NCBI RefSeq assembly: GCF_026342355.1
Contig: NZ_JAPEMV010000001.1
Location: 248,001 to 312,000 of the forward strand
Reading direction: 5' to 3'
Length of the DNA stretch: 64,000 nucleotides
Source of the DNA: Streptomyces sp. NBC_00249
GTDB lineage: Bacteria > Actinomycetota > Actinomycetes > Streptomycetales > Streptomycetaceae
Shown: in pieces, positions 24,698 through 33,302 of the stretch
How positions within the stretch are numbered: position 1 is the first letter of the stretch
Layout of the letters: every line of letters starts with the position of its first letter
Notes under the pieces: generated by a model
Databases searched by the model: none
What the model saw: only the letters and a program-made list of their open reading frames with translations
What the model was told of the DNA's origin: nothing
Translations under genes and position numbers: made by a program

Positions 24698-26110
24698 TCA
24701 GCGCAGGCCGAGCCGGGCGGCGTAGGCGGCCGCGCCCTGCGCGTCCTGACCCGCCCAGCCGACGTGGCCGTCGGGGCGGACGAGGAAGACCCCGTCCCCG
24801 TAGGGCCCGTACGAGGGGATCCGTACGGTGCGGACGCCGGGGAGTCGCGGGGGCCGGGCCGCCGCTCCCACGGTGAGCAGGGTCCAGTGCGGGCCCTGGA
24901 AGGCCTCGAAGAGGCGGATGCCGTCGAGGGTTCCGTCGGGGGCGCGGTCGCCGGCGCGCAGGGCGTCCTCGGGCAGGCCGGTGCGGGTCTCGACGGCGAG
25001 CGAGGAGTGCCGGTACCCGAGCCCGAGCTGGCGGGTCGCGGCGCCGCGGCGGCTCTCGCCCCGGTGGATCCGGGTGGAGAGACCGAGCATTTCGGCGGCG
25101 ACGGGCCGACGTTCCTCCTCGTAGGAGTCGAGGAGGGCGGCGGGGGCGCCGCCGCGCAGTACGGCGGCCAGCTTCCAGCCCAGGTTGTAGGCGTCCTGGA
25201 CGCTGGTGTTGAGGCCCTGGCCGCCGGCGGGCGAGTGGATGTGGGCGGCGTCGCCGACGAGGAAGGCGCGGCCCTGGCGGAAGCGGTCGGCCAGCGCCGC
25301 GCGCGGCCGGAAGTCCGAGGCCCAGCGCACCTCGGTGACGTCCTCGGCGGCGAGGTGGGAGCGGGCCGCGACGGCCGCGCGGACGCCGTCGGGCGAGAGG
25401 TCGATCCGGGTGCCCTCCGGGAACTGTGCGGCGACCTGGAAGTCTTCGGTGCCGGCGAGCGGGCAGAGCGCGAGGAAGCCCTCGCCGCCGGCGGGCGGGA
25501 AGACGTGCCAGTGGTCGCGGTCGAGGCCCGGGACGCGGACGTCGGCGACGAGCATGGGGCGGGGGTCCACGCTCTCGCCGGTCATGGCGATGCCGAGGGC
25601 GCGGCGTACGGCGGACCGGCCGCCGTCGGCGGCGACGGCGTAGCGGGCGCGGACGGGCCCGCCCGAGGCGAAGGCGGCGGTCACCCCGTCCGGGTCCTGG
25701 GTGAAGCCCACCAGTTCCCGGCCGAAGGCCACCTCGCCGCCCAGTTCGGTGAGCCGCGCGTGCAGGATCCGCTGTGTCCGCCACTGCGGGACCATCCAGG
25801 GCTCGTGGTACGGGGCGCCCTCGGCCGGCGTGGCCTCGTCGTCGTCGAACATCCGGTGCTCGCCCTGGCGCTCGCCGTCCCGCCAGATCATTCCGGTCGG
25901 GTAGGGGCCGCCGGCGGCGCGGACGGCCCGGCCGACGCCGAGGTCGTCGAAGACCTCCAGGGTGCGGGGCTGGACGCCCTTGCCGCGCGAGCCCGGGAAG
26001 AGGTCCGCGGACCGTTCCACGAGCAGGGCGCGGACCCCGTGGCGGGCGAGGTCCACGGCGAGGGCGAGCCCGGCGGGGCCGGCTCCGACGATCAGTACGT
26101 CCGTTTCCAT
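24698..26110 (-). CDS. FAD-dependent aromatic monooxygenase (PHBH/rifampin monooxygenase type)
   Basis: A 470-residue class A flavoprotein monooxygenase. It has the Rossmann motif VGAGPAGLALAVDLARHG at the N-terminus, the DG motif region AVAADGGRSAVRRALG near residue 160, and the GD motif FLVGDAAHIHSPAGGQGLNTSVQDAYNLGWKLA near 290. The C-terminal 100 residues resemble the thioredoxin-like tail of phenol- and rifampin-type enzymes. It should hydroxylate an aromatic substrate or drug using NAD(P)H and O2. ATG 26110 sits 6 nt after AAGGAG. The divergent TetR gene and two matching operators imply inducible, possibly resistance-type, expression. Confidence 0.9.
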   Translation of the reverse strand: METDVLIVGAGPAGLALAVDLARHGVRALLVERSADLFPGSRGKGVQPRTLEVFDDLGVGRAVRAAGGPYPTGMIWRDGERQGEHRMFDDDEATPAEGAPYHEPWMVPQWRTQRILHARLTELGGEVAFGRELVGFTQDPDGVTAAFASGGPVRARYAVAADGGRSAVRRALGIAMTGESVDPRPMLVADVRVPGLDRDHWHVFPPAGGEGFLALCPLAGTEDFQVAAQFPEGTRIDLSPDGVRAAVAARSHLAAEDVTEVRWASDFRPRAALADRFRQGRAFLVGDAAHIHSPAGGQGLNTSVQDAYNLGWKLAAVLRGGAPAALLDSYEEERRPVAAEMLGLSTRIHRGESRRGAATRQLGLGYRHSSLAVETRTGLPEDALRAGDRAPDGTLDGIRLFEAFQGPHWTLLTVGAAARPPRLPGVRTVRIPSYGPYGDGVFLVRPDGHVGWAGQDAQGAAAYAARLGLR

Positions 26111-26119
26111 AACCATCTC

Positions 26120-26134
26120 CTTAACAGCGTTAAG
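26120..26134. promoter_or_regulatory. TetR operator O1
   Basis: CTTAAC-AGC-GTTAAG is a perfect palindrome directly upstream of the monooxygenase ribosome site. It has the same arms as O2 at 26155, with centres 35 bp apart. Confidence 0.8.
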
Positions 26135-26154
26135 CTCCATCCCCGGAGGATGTA

Positions 26155-26169
26155 CTTAACGGTGTTAAG
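26155..26169. promoter_or_regulatory. TetR operator O2
   Basis: CTTAAC-GGT-GTTAAG is a perfect palindrome with the same 6-bp arms as O1, ending 9 bp before the TetR GTG. The TetR dimer probably represses both divergent genes from these sites. Confidence 0.8.
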
Positions 26170-26178
26170 CTGTCAAGC

Positions 26179-26829
26179 GTGGCTACCCGGAGATCCCCCA
26201 AGCTCGACAAGAAGCAGGCCGTCGACACCGCGCTGACGCTGTTGAACGAGGTCGGCCTGGACGGCCTCAGCCTCCGGGCCATCGCGAAGGCCCTCGACGT
26301 CCAGGCCCCCGCCCTGTACTGGCACTTCAAGAACAAGCAGGAACTGCTCGACGAGATGGCGACGGAGATGCTGCGCCGGATGCCCTCGTCCGCGGCGGCC
26401 GCCCCGGACGCCCCCTGGCAGGAACGGCTCCTGGACGCCAACCGGGGTCTGCGCGCGGCCCTGCTCGGCTACCGCGACGGCGCGAAGGTCTTCAGCGGCA
26501 CCCGCTTCACCGGCACCGAGCACGCGGCCGGGATGGAAGCGGTCCTGGGCGCCCTCGTGGCAGCCGGCTTCTCGCTCCCCCAGGCCGTCCGCGCGAGCAC
26601 CACGGCCTACTTCTTCACCCTCGGCTTCGTCACCGAGGAACAGGGCGTCCAGCCGTTCCCGGGCGAACGCCGCGAGGGCTTCGACATCGAGGAACGGGCC
26701 GCGCGGATGGCCGGCTTCCCGCTCGCCGCGGCGGCGGGCGCCGGCCTCTTCGAGGAGTACGACGAGGGCTTCGAGGAGGGGCTGGGACTGCTGGTCGCGG
26801 GCATCGAGGCCCGGTACCTCACCGCCTGA
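26179..26829 (+). CDS. TetR-family repressor of the divergent monooxygenase gene
   Basis: A 216-residue repressor very like classical TetR in layout. The HTH (residues about 10-55) reads AVDTALTLLNEVGLDGLSLRAIAKALDVQAPALYWHFKNKQELLDEM, and the C-terminal domain (70-210) has LLGYRDGAKVFSGTRFTGTEH, the TetR_C_1 pattern seen in tetracycline-type repressors. The GTG at 26179 lies 9 bp after operator O2. The ligand is probably a planar or aromatic compound that is also the substrate of the divergent monooxygenase; this is inference. Confidence 0.9.
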   Translation: MATRRSPKLDKKQAVDTALTLLNEVGLDGLSLRAIAKALDVQAPALYWHFKNKQELLDEMATEMLRRMPSSAAAAPDAPWQERLLDANRGLRAALLGYRDGAKVFSGTRFTGTEHAAGMEAVLGALVAAGFSLPQAVRASTTAYFFTLGFVTEEQGVQPFPGERREGFDIEERAARMAGFPLAAAAGAGLFEEYDEGFEEGLGLLVAGIEARYLTA

Positions 26830-27077
26830 AACCCCTCCACCGGCACCGGAACCAAGGCCGGAGCCCCGGCCGGGGCGGGGTTCCGCATGCCCGGGTGCCG
26901 GGGCCTGACGGTGCATGGGGCAGGATGGCAGCTCGTTCCGTTTGCGTACACGCGCTCGAACGAGGCCAGCCCGCAACACGAGCCGACAGGTGACAAGGTG
27001 ACGACACAACACATACGGCGGCCGGCGTGGACACCCCTCCCCGCCGCCCCGGGCCCGCGCCCCTCGGAGGCAGTCCG

Positions 27078-28184
27078 TTGACCCGGGAACTCGTCCTCCA
27101 CGACTGGATCGTGGCCGCCATCGCGCTCGCCTCCGGATGCGTGGCCGGTCTGCTGCTGCGCGGCCTCATGAGATGGCTCGGCAAGCACGCCAGCAGGACC
27201 CGGTGGAGCGGCGACGACATCATCGTCGACGCGCTGCGCACGATCGTCCCCTGGGCAGCCGTGATCACGGGCACGGCGGTGGCCTGTTCGGCGCTGCCGC
27301 TGACCGCACGGATCTCGGGCCTCGTCAACCAGTCGCTGACCGCCCTGTTCATCGTCATCGCCACGCTGGCCGCCGCCCGGGTCGTCGCCGGGCTCGTCCA
27401 GTCCGTCGCCGCCTCCCGGACCGGCGTCGCCGCGTCCGCCACCATCTTCGTCAACATCACGCGGATCGTGGTGCTCACGATGGGCGTCCTCGTGGCGCTG
27501 GAGACCGTCGGGGTGTCGATCGCACCACTGGTCACGGCCCTCGGGGTGGGCGGTCTGGCGGTGGCCCTGGCACTCCAGGACACCCTCGCGAACCTCTTCG
27601 CGGGCGTGCACATCCTCGCCTCGAAGACGGTGCAGCCCGGTGACTACATCCGGCTGAGCAGCGGCGAGGAGGGCTACGTCGTCGACATCAACTGGCGCAA
27701 CAGCGTGGTCCGCAACCTGTCGAACAACCTGGTGATCATCCCCAACGGGCGCCTGGCGCGCACCAACATGACCAACTACACGCAGCCCGAGCAGAAGTTG
27801 TCGATCCTGGTCCAGGCCGGGGTCGGCTACGACAGCGACCTGGAGCACGTGGAGCGGGTGACGCTGGAGGTGGTCGACAGCGTGATGGCCGACATCGCGG
27901 GCGGAGTGCCGACCCACGAGGCGGCCGTACGCTTCCACACCTTCGCGGACTCCAGGATCAACTTCACGGTGATCCTGGGAGTCGGCGAGTTCAGCGACCA
28001 GTACCGCATCAAGCACGAGTTCATCAAGCGGCTGCACCAGCGGTACCGGGCCGAGGGCATCTCCATCCCCGCGCCCGCGCGGACCGTCTCGCTCCAGCAG
28101 GAGGGCCACCCGGCGCCGTCGGCGCCGCCGTTCCCCCACCAGCGGGAGGCATCGGCCCCGGTACCGGCGGAACGCGCCCGGTAG
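27078..28184 (+). CDS. MscS-family mechanosensitive ion channel
   Basis: A 368-residue small-conductance channel. There are four or five transmembrane segments in residues 5-165. The pore helix TM3 is ALGVGGLAVALALQDTLANLFAG, with the Gly/Ala packing typical of MscS. The beta domain follows (PGDYIRLSSGEEGYVVDINWRNSVVRN) and then the alpha/beta C-terminal domain to about residue 335. A Pro-rich tail follows. It releases solutes on hypo-osmotic shock. The best start is the TTG at 27078, 7 nt after GGAGG; the GTG at 27027 has no ribosome site. Confidence 0.92.
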   Translation: MTRELVLHDWIVAAIALASGCVAGLLLRGLMRWLGKHASRTRWSGDDIIVDALRTIVPWAAVITGTAVACSALPLTARISGLVNQSLTALFIVIATLAAARVVAGLVQSVAASRTGVAASATIFVNITRIVVLTMGVLVALETVGVSIAPLVTALGVGGLAVALALQDTLANLFAGVHILASKTVQPGDYIRLSSGEEGYVVDINWRNSVVRNLSNNLVIIPNGRLARTNMTNYTQPEQKLSILVQAGVGYDSDLEHVERVTLEVVDSVMADIAGGVPTHEAAVRFHTFADSRINFTVILGVGEFSDQYRIKHEFIKRLHQRYRAEGISIPAPARTVSLQQEGHPAPSAPPFPHQREASAPVPAERAR

Positions 28185-28199
28185 TGCGCGGTACGACAG

Positions 28200-28238
28200 C
28201 CCGCCCGCGACCGCCGGTCACTTCCGGCCGCGGGCGGG
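28200..28238. terminator. bidirectional hairpin between MscS and a secreted protein gene
   Basis: CCCGCCCGCG (28200-28209) pairs with CGCGGGCGGG (28229-28238) around a 19-nt loop. It lies between two convergent genes and can end both transcripts. Confidence 0.65.
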
Positions 28239-28268
28239 ACGGGGGTTCTCCCCGGGCGGACCCGGGCG

Positions 28269-28979
28269 TCAGGCCAGGACGTAGCCCAGGGTTCCGCCGA
28301 TGATCTGGCCCTCGCAGTCGACCTTGTGGGACTCGAAGATCTGACGGTTCTCCTTGCGCAGGCAGCGCAGCAGCGGGAGCGAGCCCACCCCGGCCGGCGG
28401 AGAGGCGTAGAGCCAGCCCAGCCGGGTCACGTACGTCTGGCCCTCGCAGTTGACGTCCGTGGTGGCGAAGTGGTCGCCGCGCACCACGCACAGGTACAGG
28501 GGCTGGGTGCCCGGGGCCGCGGAGGTGTGCAGCGTGCCGAGGGGGCCCTGCAGCTGGTAGCCGGCCGGGGCGTTCCACGGGGTGCTGATGGTGTCGGAGC
28601 TCTTGTGGTAGCGGTACAGGACGAAGGTCGGGGAGGTGACGGTCGGCTCGCCCGTGCAGAGGATGTCGACCGCGACCTGGACGTAGCCGTTGGGGAGCTG
28701 GTTGACGACGGTGGGGCCGGCCGTGATCCGGCACTGGGCCGGGGCGAACCCCCGGTTCGCCGCCTGGTCGAGTGCGGTGCGGACGGCCGCCTCGACCGCG
28801 ATGTTGTAGGGGCCGCTGCCGAGGCCGCCGAAGTAGAGCTGGACCGGGCCGACGGCGGCGGCCGCCGCCGGCTGGGCCGGGGTGACGGGCGCGGGCGCGG
28901 CGTTCGCGGGGGTGACGAGGGCCAGTGCCAGCGCACCAGCGACTGCGGCGGATCCGATGGCGCGGCGGAGTAATCGCAC
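28269..28979 (-). CDS. secreted protein of unknown function with an early TTA codon
   Basis: A 236-residue exported protein. The signal peptide (residues 1-28) is MRLLRRAIGSAAVAGALALA, ending ANA-A, followed by an Ala/Pro linker and a globular domain of about 190 residues. That domain holds six Cys (AQCRIT, DILCTGE, LYLCVV, DVNCEG, LLRCLR, KVDCEG), likely three disulfides. It contains two similar segments around TDVNCEGQTYVTRLGWLYA and SHKVDCEGQIIGGTLGYVLA, suggesting an internal repeat. Codon 3 is TTA (28971-28973), so translation may depend on the bldA tRNA. No function assigned. Confidence 0.8.
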   Translation of the reverse strand: MRLLRRAIGSAAVAGALALALVTPANAAPAPVTPAQPAAAAAVGPVQLYFGGLGSGPYNIAVEAAVRTALDQAANRGFAPAQCRITAGPTVVNQLPNGYVQVAVDILCTGEPTVTSPTFVLYRYHKSSDTISTPWNAPAGYQLQGPLGTLHTSAAPGTQPLYLCVVRGDHFATTDVNCEGQTYVTRLGWLYASPPAGVGSLPLLRCLRKENRQIFESHKVDCEGQIIGGTLGYVLA

Positions 28980-29142
28980 GAAGGTGCCTCTTCCTCATGG
29001 GTGGCGGCGTGCAGAGCTGCCCGGCATTCCTATCAGCGCGCGCCGATCCCGGTGACCGGGTATCTCGGGGTATGTCCGGATCGGGCGTACGGGCGGCCGG
29101 GCAGGCCCTGTTGACGGCCGCCCGCCTCCACCGGTCGTCCGG

Positions 29143-29574
29143 TCAGCGCTGAGCGAGCTCGGAGGGGGCCTCCTGGACCGTCCAGCCGTTGCCGTCGGGG
29201 TCCTCGAAGGACATGAAGGAGTTCCAGGTGTCGCCCTTGCCGTCCTCCCAGCCCGTCGTTCCGAGGTGGCTCACCGGGGAGACGTCCACGCCGCGGGCCA
29301 CGAGTTCGGCGCGGGCCTCCTCGATGTCGGTGACGCAGAGCTGGAGGCCGTGCAGCGTGCCGGGGGTCATGGTCCTCGTACCGGGCGCGGCGGGCATGCC
29401 GTGCAGCAGCGCGATGGAACAGCGGGAGCCGGGCGGGGTCAGCTGGATGACGCGCATCCCGGGTGCGACCTCGTCGTCGAGGTCGACGGCGAAGCCGACC
29501 CGGTCGGCGTAGAACTCCTTGGCCCGGTCCATGTCGCTGACGGGGACGGGGACGACTTCGAGCGTCCAGTTCAC
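29143..29574 (-). CDS. VOC (glyoxalase/bleomycin-resistance) superfamily protein
   Basis: A 143-residue protein with two beta-alpha-beta-beta-beta repeats: VVPVPVSDMDRAKEFYADRVGFAVDLD in the first half and LQLCVTDIEEARAELVARGVDVS with SFEDPDGNGWTVQE in the second. Members bind a metal and act on, or sequester, small molecules. The GTG at 29574 was chosen because AGGAGG lies 6 nt before it; the ATG at 29589 overlaps that ribosome site. It is downstream of, and co-oriented with, the HxlR gene. Confidence 0.88.
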   Translation of the reverse strand: MNWTLEVVPVPVSDMDRAKEFYADRVGFAVDLDDEVAPGMRVIQLTPPGSRCSIALLHGMPAAPGTRTMTPGTLHGLQLCVTDIEEARAELVARGVDVSPVSHLGTTGWEDGKGDTWNSFMSFEDPDGNGWTVQEAPSELAQR

Positions 29575-29627
29575 GGAAGGCCTCCTCATGGCGCCGCGGT
29601 GCGTCCAGCCTCCCGCACCGGGGCCGG

Positions 29628-30053
29628 TCAGCCGTTCAGGGCGGGCGCCTCGGCGCGTCCCGCTCCGCCGGCGCCGTCCCTGAGGGCCTCGCCCGTGCGG
29701 TAGAGCTCGACGAGGAGAGGGCGCAGGGCGCGGCCGGTCGCGGTGAGCGTGTAGCGGGTGCGGACCGGGAAGCCGGGGAGGCGCTGCTGGGTGACGAGTC
29801 CGCGTTCGACGAGGGTGTGCAGCCGGTCGGTGAGGACCTTGGGGCTGAGGTCCGGGAGCCGCTCGCGCAGGGCGCCGAAGGAGTGCGGGGAGTGCATCAG
29901 CTCGCGCAGGACCAGGGTGGTCCAGCGGCCGGACACCGCCGCCAGGGCGATCTCCACCGGGCAGTCCGGGTCCGGGCGCGGGCTGCGGCCGGGCGGGGAG
30001 GGGACCAGGTCGGTGTCCCAGGGCCGGCCGTCGGTTTCCGTTTGGTGACCCAC
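29628..30053 (-). CDS. HxlR-family winged-helix regulator
   Basis: A 141-residue regulator with the HxlR pattern: CPVEIALAAVSGRWTTLVLRELMHSPHSFGALRERLPDLSPKVLTDRLHTLVERGLVTQQ. The lone N-terminal Cys before the first helix is the redox- or ligand-sensing Cys of many members. The basic wing is FPVRTRYTLTATGRAL. GTG 30053 leaves only 24 bp to the divergent SnoaL-like gene, so repressor binding there would affect both. An ATG at 30110 would overlap that gene. Confidence 0.88.
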   Translation of the reverse strand: MGHQTETDGRPWDTDLVPSPPGRSPRPDPDCPVEIALAAVSGRWTTLVLRELMHSPHSFGALRERLPDLSPKVLTDRLHTLVERGLVTQQRLPGFPVRTRYTLTATGRALRPLLVELYRTGEALRDGAGGAGRAEAPALNG

Positions 30054-30077
30054 GTCGCCGGAGGTTTGACTGCCGGC

Positions 30078-30533
30078 ATGGACATAGCTACGGATCTCGC
30101 GCACGGTCATGCCCCCACTGTCACCCTGACGTCCGACGCGGTGCAACACCCGTCGGTCTTCGAGGCCGCTTTCAACTCCGGCAGCGCGCACGCCCTCGCC
30201 GCCGTGTACACCGAGGACGCCGTGTTCGTCCCGCGCGCCGGGGAACCGGTCGGCGGGGCGGAGCTGAGGGCGGCGAACTCCGCCTTCCAGTCGCTGGGAC
30301 TGCCCATCCGCGTCCGCCCCCGGCACACCTACGTGGCCGGCGACACCGCGCTGCTGATCGTCGACTGGGTCATCGACGGGGAGGGGCCGGACGGGGAGCA
30401 CGTCCACATCGAGGGCACGGCCACGGACGTGGCCCGGCGGGGTGCGGACGGGCTGTGGCGGTACCTCATCGACAACCCGTTCGGCACGGCGGACGGGGCC
30501 GGTGCGGGGGCGGAGGCGGGGGTCAGCGGGTGA
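30078..30533 (+). CDS. SnoaL/NTF2-like protein
   Basis: A 151-residue protein with an NTF2-like fold: FEAAFNSGSAHALAAVYTEDAVFVPRAGEPVGGAELRAANSAFQSLG, then a beta-rich half ending DGLWRYLIDNPFGTA. This cone-shaped fold occurs in cyclases, isomerases and binding proteins. ATG 30078 follows GGAGG. It is divergent from the HxlR gene and is its likely target. A catalytic role is not evident. Confidence 0.82.
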   Translation: MDIATDLAHGHAPTVTLTSDAVQHPSVFEAAFNSGSAHALAAVYTEDAVFVPRAGEPVGGAELRAANSAFQSLGLPIRVRPRHTYVAGDTALLIVDWVIDGEGPDGEHVHIEGTATDVARRGADGLWRYLIDNPFGTADGAGAGAEAGVSG

Positions 30534-30546
30534 GGGCGGCGTGGCG

Positions 30547-31362
30547 TCATTGCGCGCGGAGGAAGCGCTTGAGGGCGGCCACGTACTGCTGGGGGTGCGT
30601 CATGTGGGGGATGTGCCCCGCGCCTTCGAGGGTCTGGCGGCGGGCGTGGGGCAGGGATGCCGCGAGGCGGTCGAGGACGGCGCCCAGCCAGGCCGGGCTC
30701 AGGCCGCCGCCGCTCAGGAGTACGGGTGCGGGGCAGCGGGCGAGGCCGTCGAGGTCGAGGTCGGCCCAGTGGGGGTCGGACTGTTCGTCGAGCCAGGTGG
30801 GGGCGTTGCTCACGAACCTCTCCCGGGCCTGCGGGGGCAGCTGTTCCCACATGCCCGGACCCATGGCCACTTCCTCGACGAACAGCCGGGCGCCCGCCGC
30901 GTGTTCGCCCTCGCGCAGGAGCGCGAGGGCGGCCTCGATGGAGGCCGCCGCCGGGGCGAGTTCCGCGAGGGCCTGCGGGTCGCCGGCCAGGAGCGTGACG
31001 AGCGGGGGCTCGTGGGCGGTGACCGTACGGACGAGTTCGGGGCGGCGGGCGGCCAGGCCGAGGGCGACGGAGGCACCGAAGGAGTTCCCCGCCACGTGCG
31101 CGGGGCCGGGGCCGAGCTCCTCGATCACGGCGGCCAGGTCGTCCTCGTCCTGCCTGCGCGTGCCCTGGCCCGGCGCGTTCCCGCTGCGGCCGTGGCCTCG
31201 GCGGTCGTAGGCGATCACCCGGTAGGAGGCGCGGACGTCGGCCTCGACGGCGGGGAGCCAGGAGGTGTGGTCGTTCCACGAGCCGTGGACGAGGACCAGC
31301 GGGTCCCCTTCGCCGAAGACCTCGTAGAAGAGGCCGGGGCCTGCGGTGTGGAGGAGCGGCAT
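30547..31362 (-). CDS. alpha/beta-fold hydrolase
   Basis: A 271-residue hydrolase with the oxyanion segment LVLVHGSWNDHTSW, nucleophile elbow VAGNSFGASVAL (Ser near residue 95) and C-terminal His in EGAGHIPHMTHP. The order and length fit the cytoplasmic esterase/haloperoxidase-like group. It is convergent with the SnoaL-like gene, 13 bp apart. The region upstream (31363-31504) shows no feature. Substrate unknown. Confidence 0.9.
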   Translation of the reverse strand: MPLLHTAGPGLFYEVFGEGDPLVLVHGSWNDHTSWLPAVEADVRASYRVIAYDRRGHGRSGNAPGQGTRRQDEDDLAAVIEELGPGPAHVAGNSFGASVALGLAARRPELVRTVTAHEPPLVTLLAGDPQALAELAPAAASIEAALALLREGEHAAGARLFVEEVAMGPGMWEQLPPQARERFVSNAPTWLDEQSDPHWADLDLDGLARCPAPVLLSGGGLSPAWLGAVLDRLAASLPHARRQTLEGAGHIPHMTHPQQYVAALKRFLRAQ

Positions 31363-31504
31363 GCCCTGACTCCCGGGGAACGTAGGGACCGACGGGGGCG
31401 GGGGGCCGCCCGAGGGTTCCTACCAGCGGCCGGGCGCCCGTATGCGGGGGAGCCGCCGCCTTCAGGCGAACGGCGCAACGGCGCGGGCGGCCGGCGCCCG
31501 TCGG

Positions 31505-32092
31505 CTACGCGCCCGTCGCGGCGGCTTCCGCCAGGGCGGCGAGGCGGGGGGCCAGCCCGGGGGTGGGGGGCAGCTCCAGCAGGAAGACCCAGGCGAACGC
31601 CGTGCCGAGGAGCGCGGCGTGGACCAGGGCGGGATCCGGAGGCTCCGTCAGTTCCCCGCGCACGAGGGCCCGTTCGAGGATGGCGGTCACCTCGGCCCGT
31701 TCCCCGGCGATGAAGGTGGCCTGGAAGCGGGCGGCGATCTGCGGCTGCTGCTTCAGCTCCGCGAGCAGGCCGGGGGTGGTGGCGGCGACGACCGGGTCGC
31801 CGAAGATGCCCAGGATCAGGCCCGCCAGCGCGGTGAGGTCCCCGCGCAACGAACCGGTGTCCGGCAGGGGTTCGGGTTCCCGTCCGTGCACGAGGGCGGA
31901 GAAGACCAGTTCGCCGCGCGAGGCGTGGCGGCGGTAGATGGCCGCCTTGCCCACACGCGCCCTGGCGGCCACGGCGTCCATGGTCAGCGCGGCGTACCCG
32001 GCTTCCCGCACCAACTCGCGTACCGCCGTGCGGATCGCGTCGTCCACGCGGGCGTCCCGCGGCCGGCCGGGGGGTTGCTTCGAAGGCTCCAC
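31505..32092 (-). CDS. TetR-family regulator
   Basis: A 195-residue TetR protein. The HTH (residues about 15-60) reads IRTAVRELVREAGYAALTMDAVAARARVGKAAIYRRH, and the C-terminal domain (PDTGSLRGDLTALAGLILGIFGDPVV) is of the TetR_C_11 type. The GTG at 32092 lies 19 bp from the divergent membrane protein gene, so both promoters must overlap and that gene is the probable target. No clear palindrome was seen in the short gap. Confidence 0.88.
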   Translation of the reverse strand: MEPSKQPPGRPRDARVDDAIRTAVRELVREAGYAALTMDAVAARARVGKAAIYRRHASRGELVFSALVHGREPEPLPDTGSLRGDLTALAGLILGIFGDPVVAATTPGLLAELKQQPQIAARFQATFIAGERAEVTAILERALVRGELTEPPDPALVHAALLGTAFAWVFLLELPPTPGLAPRLAALAEAAATGA

Positions 32093-32111
32093 GGGCCCAT
32101 CATACGGAACT

Positions 32112-32573
32112 ATGAGTATCGGAACGAGAAGTCTCGTAACCACCTCCGCCGATCCGGACCGCTCCCGATCCCGCTCCCTGACCGTCTGGGCGGGCCGCAC
32201 CACCGTCGCCATCGGCCTCCTGCACCTCGTCTACTTCACCGTCAAATCCTGGTCCCGGTGGGACGACTGGGCGGGCGGCGCCCTGCGGAGCCGGGCCGCC
32301 ATCGACGACCCCGCCAACTCCCCCTCGCTCAGCGCCTTCTGGGCCCTGCCCGGCAGCTTCGCCGTACCGCTGGTCCTGCTCGGGCTGCTGCTCGTCCGCA
32401 TGGCCCGCACCGGCCAGGAGGTCCCCGGGTACGTGCCCTGGACCCTCGGGGCGTGGGTGCTGCTCTGCGCCGCGGTCCTGGAGCCCTCGGGCTTCCCCCT
32501 CGGCATCGTCCCGGTCGGCCTGCTCCTCGCCGCCCGGTACGGCCGCTCCGGTACGCCGACGGCCCCGCGCTAG
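32112..32573 (+). CDS. four-helix membrane protein (DUF6463-like)
   Basis: A 153-residue protein with four hydrophobic segments: [52 protein letters not shown] and [13 protein letters not shown]. The layout resembles DUF6463 membrane proteins, which often sit beside TetR regulators; their job is unknown. ATG 32112 leaves 19 bp to the divergent TetR gene. Confidence 0.72.
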   Translation: MSIGTRSLVTTSADPDRSRSRSLTVWAGRTTVAIGLLHLVYFTVKSWSRWDDWAGGALRSRAAIDDPANSPSLSAFWALPGSFAVPLVLLGLLLVRMARTGQEVPGYVPWTLGAWVLLCAAVLEPSGFPLGIVPVGLLLAARYGRSGTPTAPR

Positions 32574-32613
32574 GCTGCACGCCGCCCAGGTACCCGGAAA
32601 AGACAAGGTCACC

Positions 32614-33156
32614 ATGTTCGAGCCCGCGCAGGACAATCCCTACCCCGACACCCACACCCCGGGCGAGGGCCCCGACCCTCACCCGCTGCTGGCGCCGGTG
32701 CTGCCCCTGCTGGGGCGCTGGCACGGCCGGGGCGAGGGCGAGTACCCGACGCTGGAGCGGGACTTCCGCTACGAGCAGGAGATCACCTTCAGCCACGACG
32801 GCCGCCCCTTCCTGCGCTACGAGGCACGCGCCTGGATCGTCGACGAATCCGGAGCACCGGTGCGCCCGGCCGGGCGCGAGGCCGGATGGTGGCGGGCCAC
32901 GCCCGACGGCACCCTGGAGGTCGTGCTCGCCCACCCGACCGGGATCGTCGAGACCTACGTCGGCACCGTCTCCGGCCCGGAGATCGAGATCGAGACCAAG
33001 GACGTGGCGCTGACCCCGCTCGCCAAGGAAGTCACCGGCACCCGCCGCCGCTACAGCCTCGACGGCGACCGGCTGACGGTGCTGCACGACATGGCGGCGG
33101 TGGGCCAGCCCCTCCAGCACCACCTGACGACGCGTCTGCGGCGACGCTCCTCCTGA
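32614..33156 (+). CDS. nitrobindin-like (FABP/DUF1794) heme-binding barrel protein
   Basis: A 180-residue protein. The hallmark [15 protein letters not shown] lies near residue 30 and the C-terminal strand [11 protein letters not shown] holds a His where nitrobindins ligate heme. The pattern between ([25 protein letters not shown]) is the lipocalin-like barrel. Family members bind ferric heme and scavenge or isomerise peroxynitrite. ATG 32614 starts 40 bp after the previous gene and a terminator follows at 33171. Confidence 0.88.
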   Translation: MFEPAQDNPYPDTHTPGEGPDPHPLLAPVLPLLGRWHGRGEGEYPTLERDFRYEQEITFSHDGRPFLRYEARAWIVDESGAPVRPAGREAGWWRATPDGTLEVVLAHPTGIVETYVGTVSGPEIEIETKDVALTPLAKEVTGTRRRYSLDGDRLTVLHDMAAVGQPLQHHLTTRLRRRSS

Positions 33157-33170
33157 CCGGGGCGGCGCGA

Positions 33171-33196
33171 CGGGGGTGGCATCAGCACCACCCCCG
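33171..33196 (+). terminator. hairpin after the nitrobindin-like gene
   Basis: CGGGGGTGG (33171-33179) pairs perfectly with CCACCCCCG (33188-33196) around an 8-nt loop, 15 bp after the stop codon. Confidence 0.65.
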
Positions 33197-33302
33197 ACAC
33201 GGGTGACAGGGGGATCGCGGGGTGCCCGCTCCCCCGGCGAGGGTGGTGGTGACCGATCGACAGGTCCGCACCGATCCGCTCCGACGGGGAGAACACCCTC
33301 AT

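Noticed and set aside
24698..26829. Tetracycline resistance (tetR-tetX) locus as a firm assignment
   Set aside because: The repressor and the two operators look tet-like, but the enzyme matches class A flavin monooxygenases in general, and the drug specificity cannot be read from sequence.
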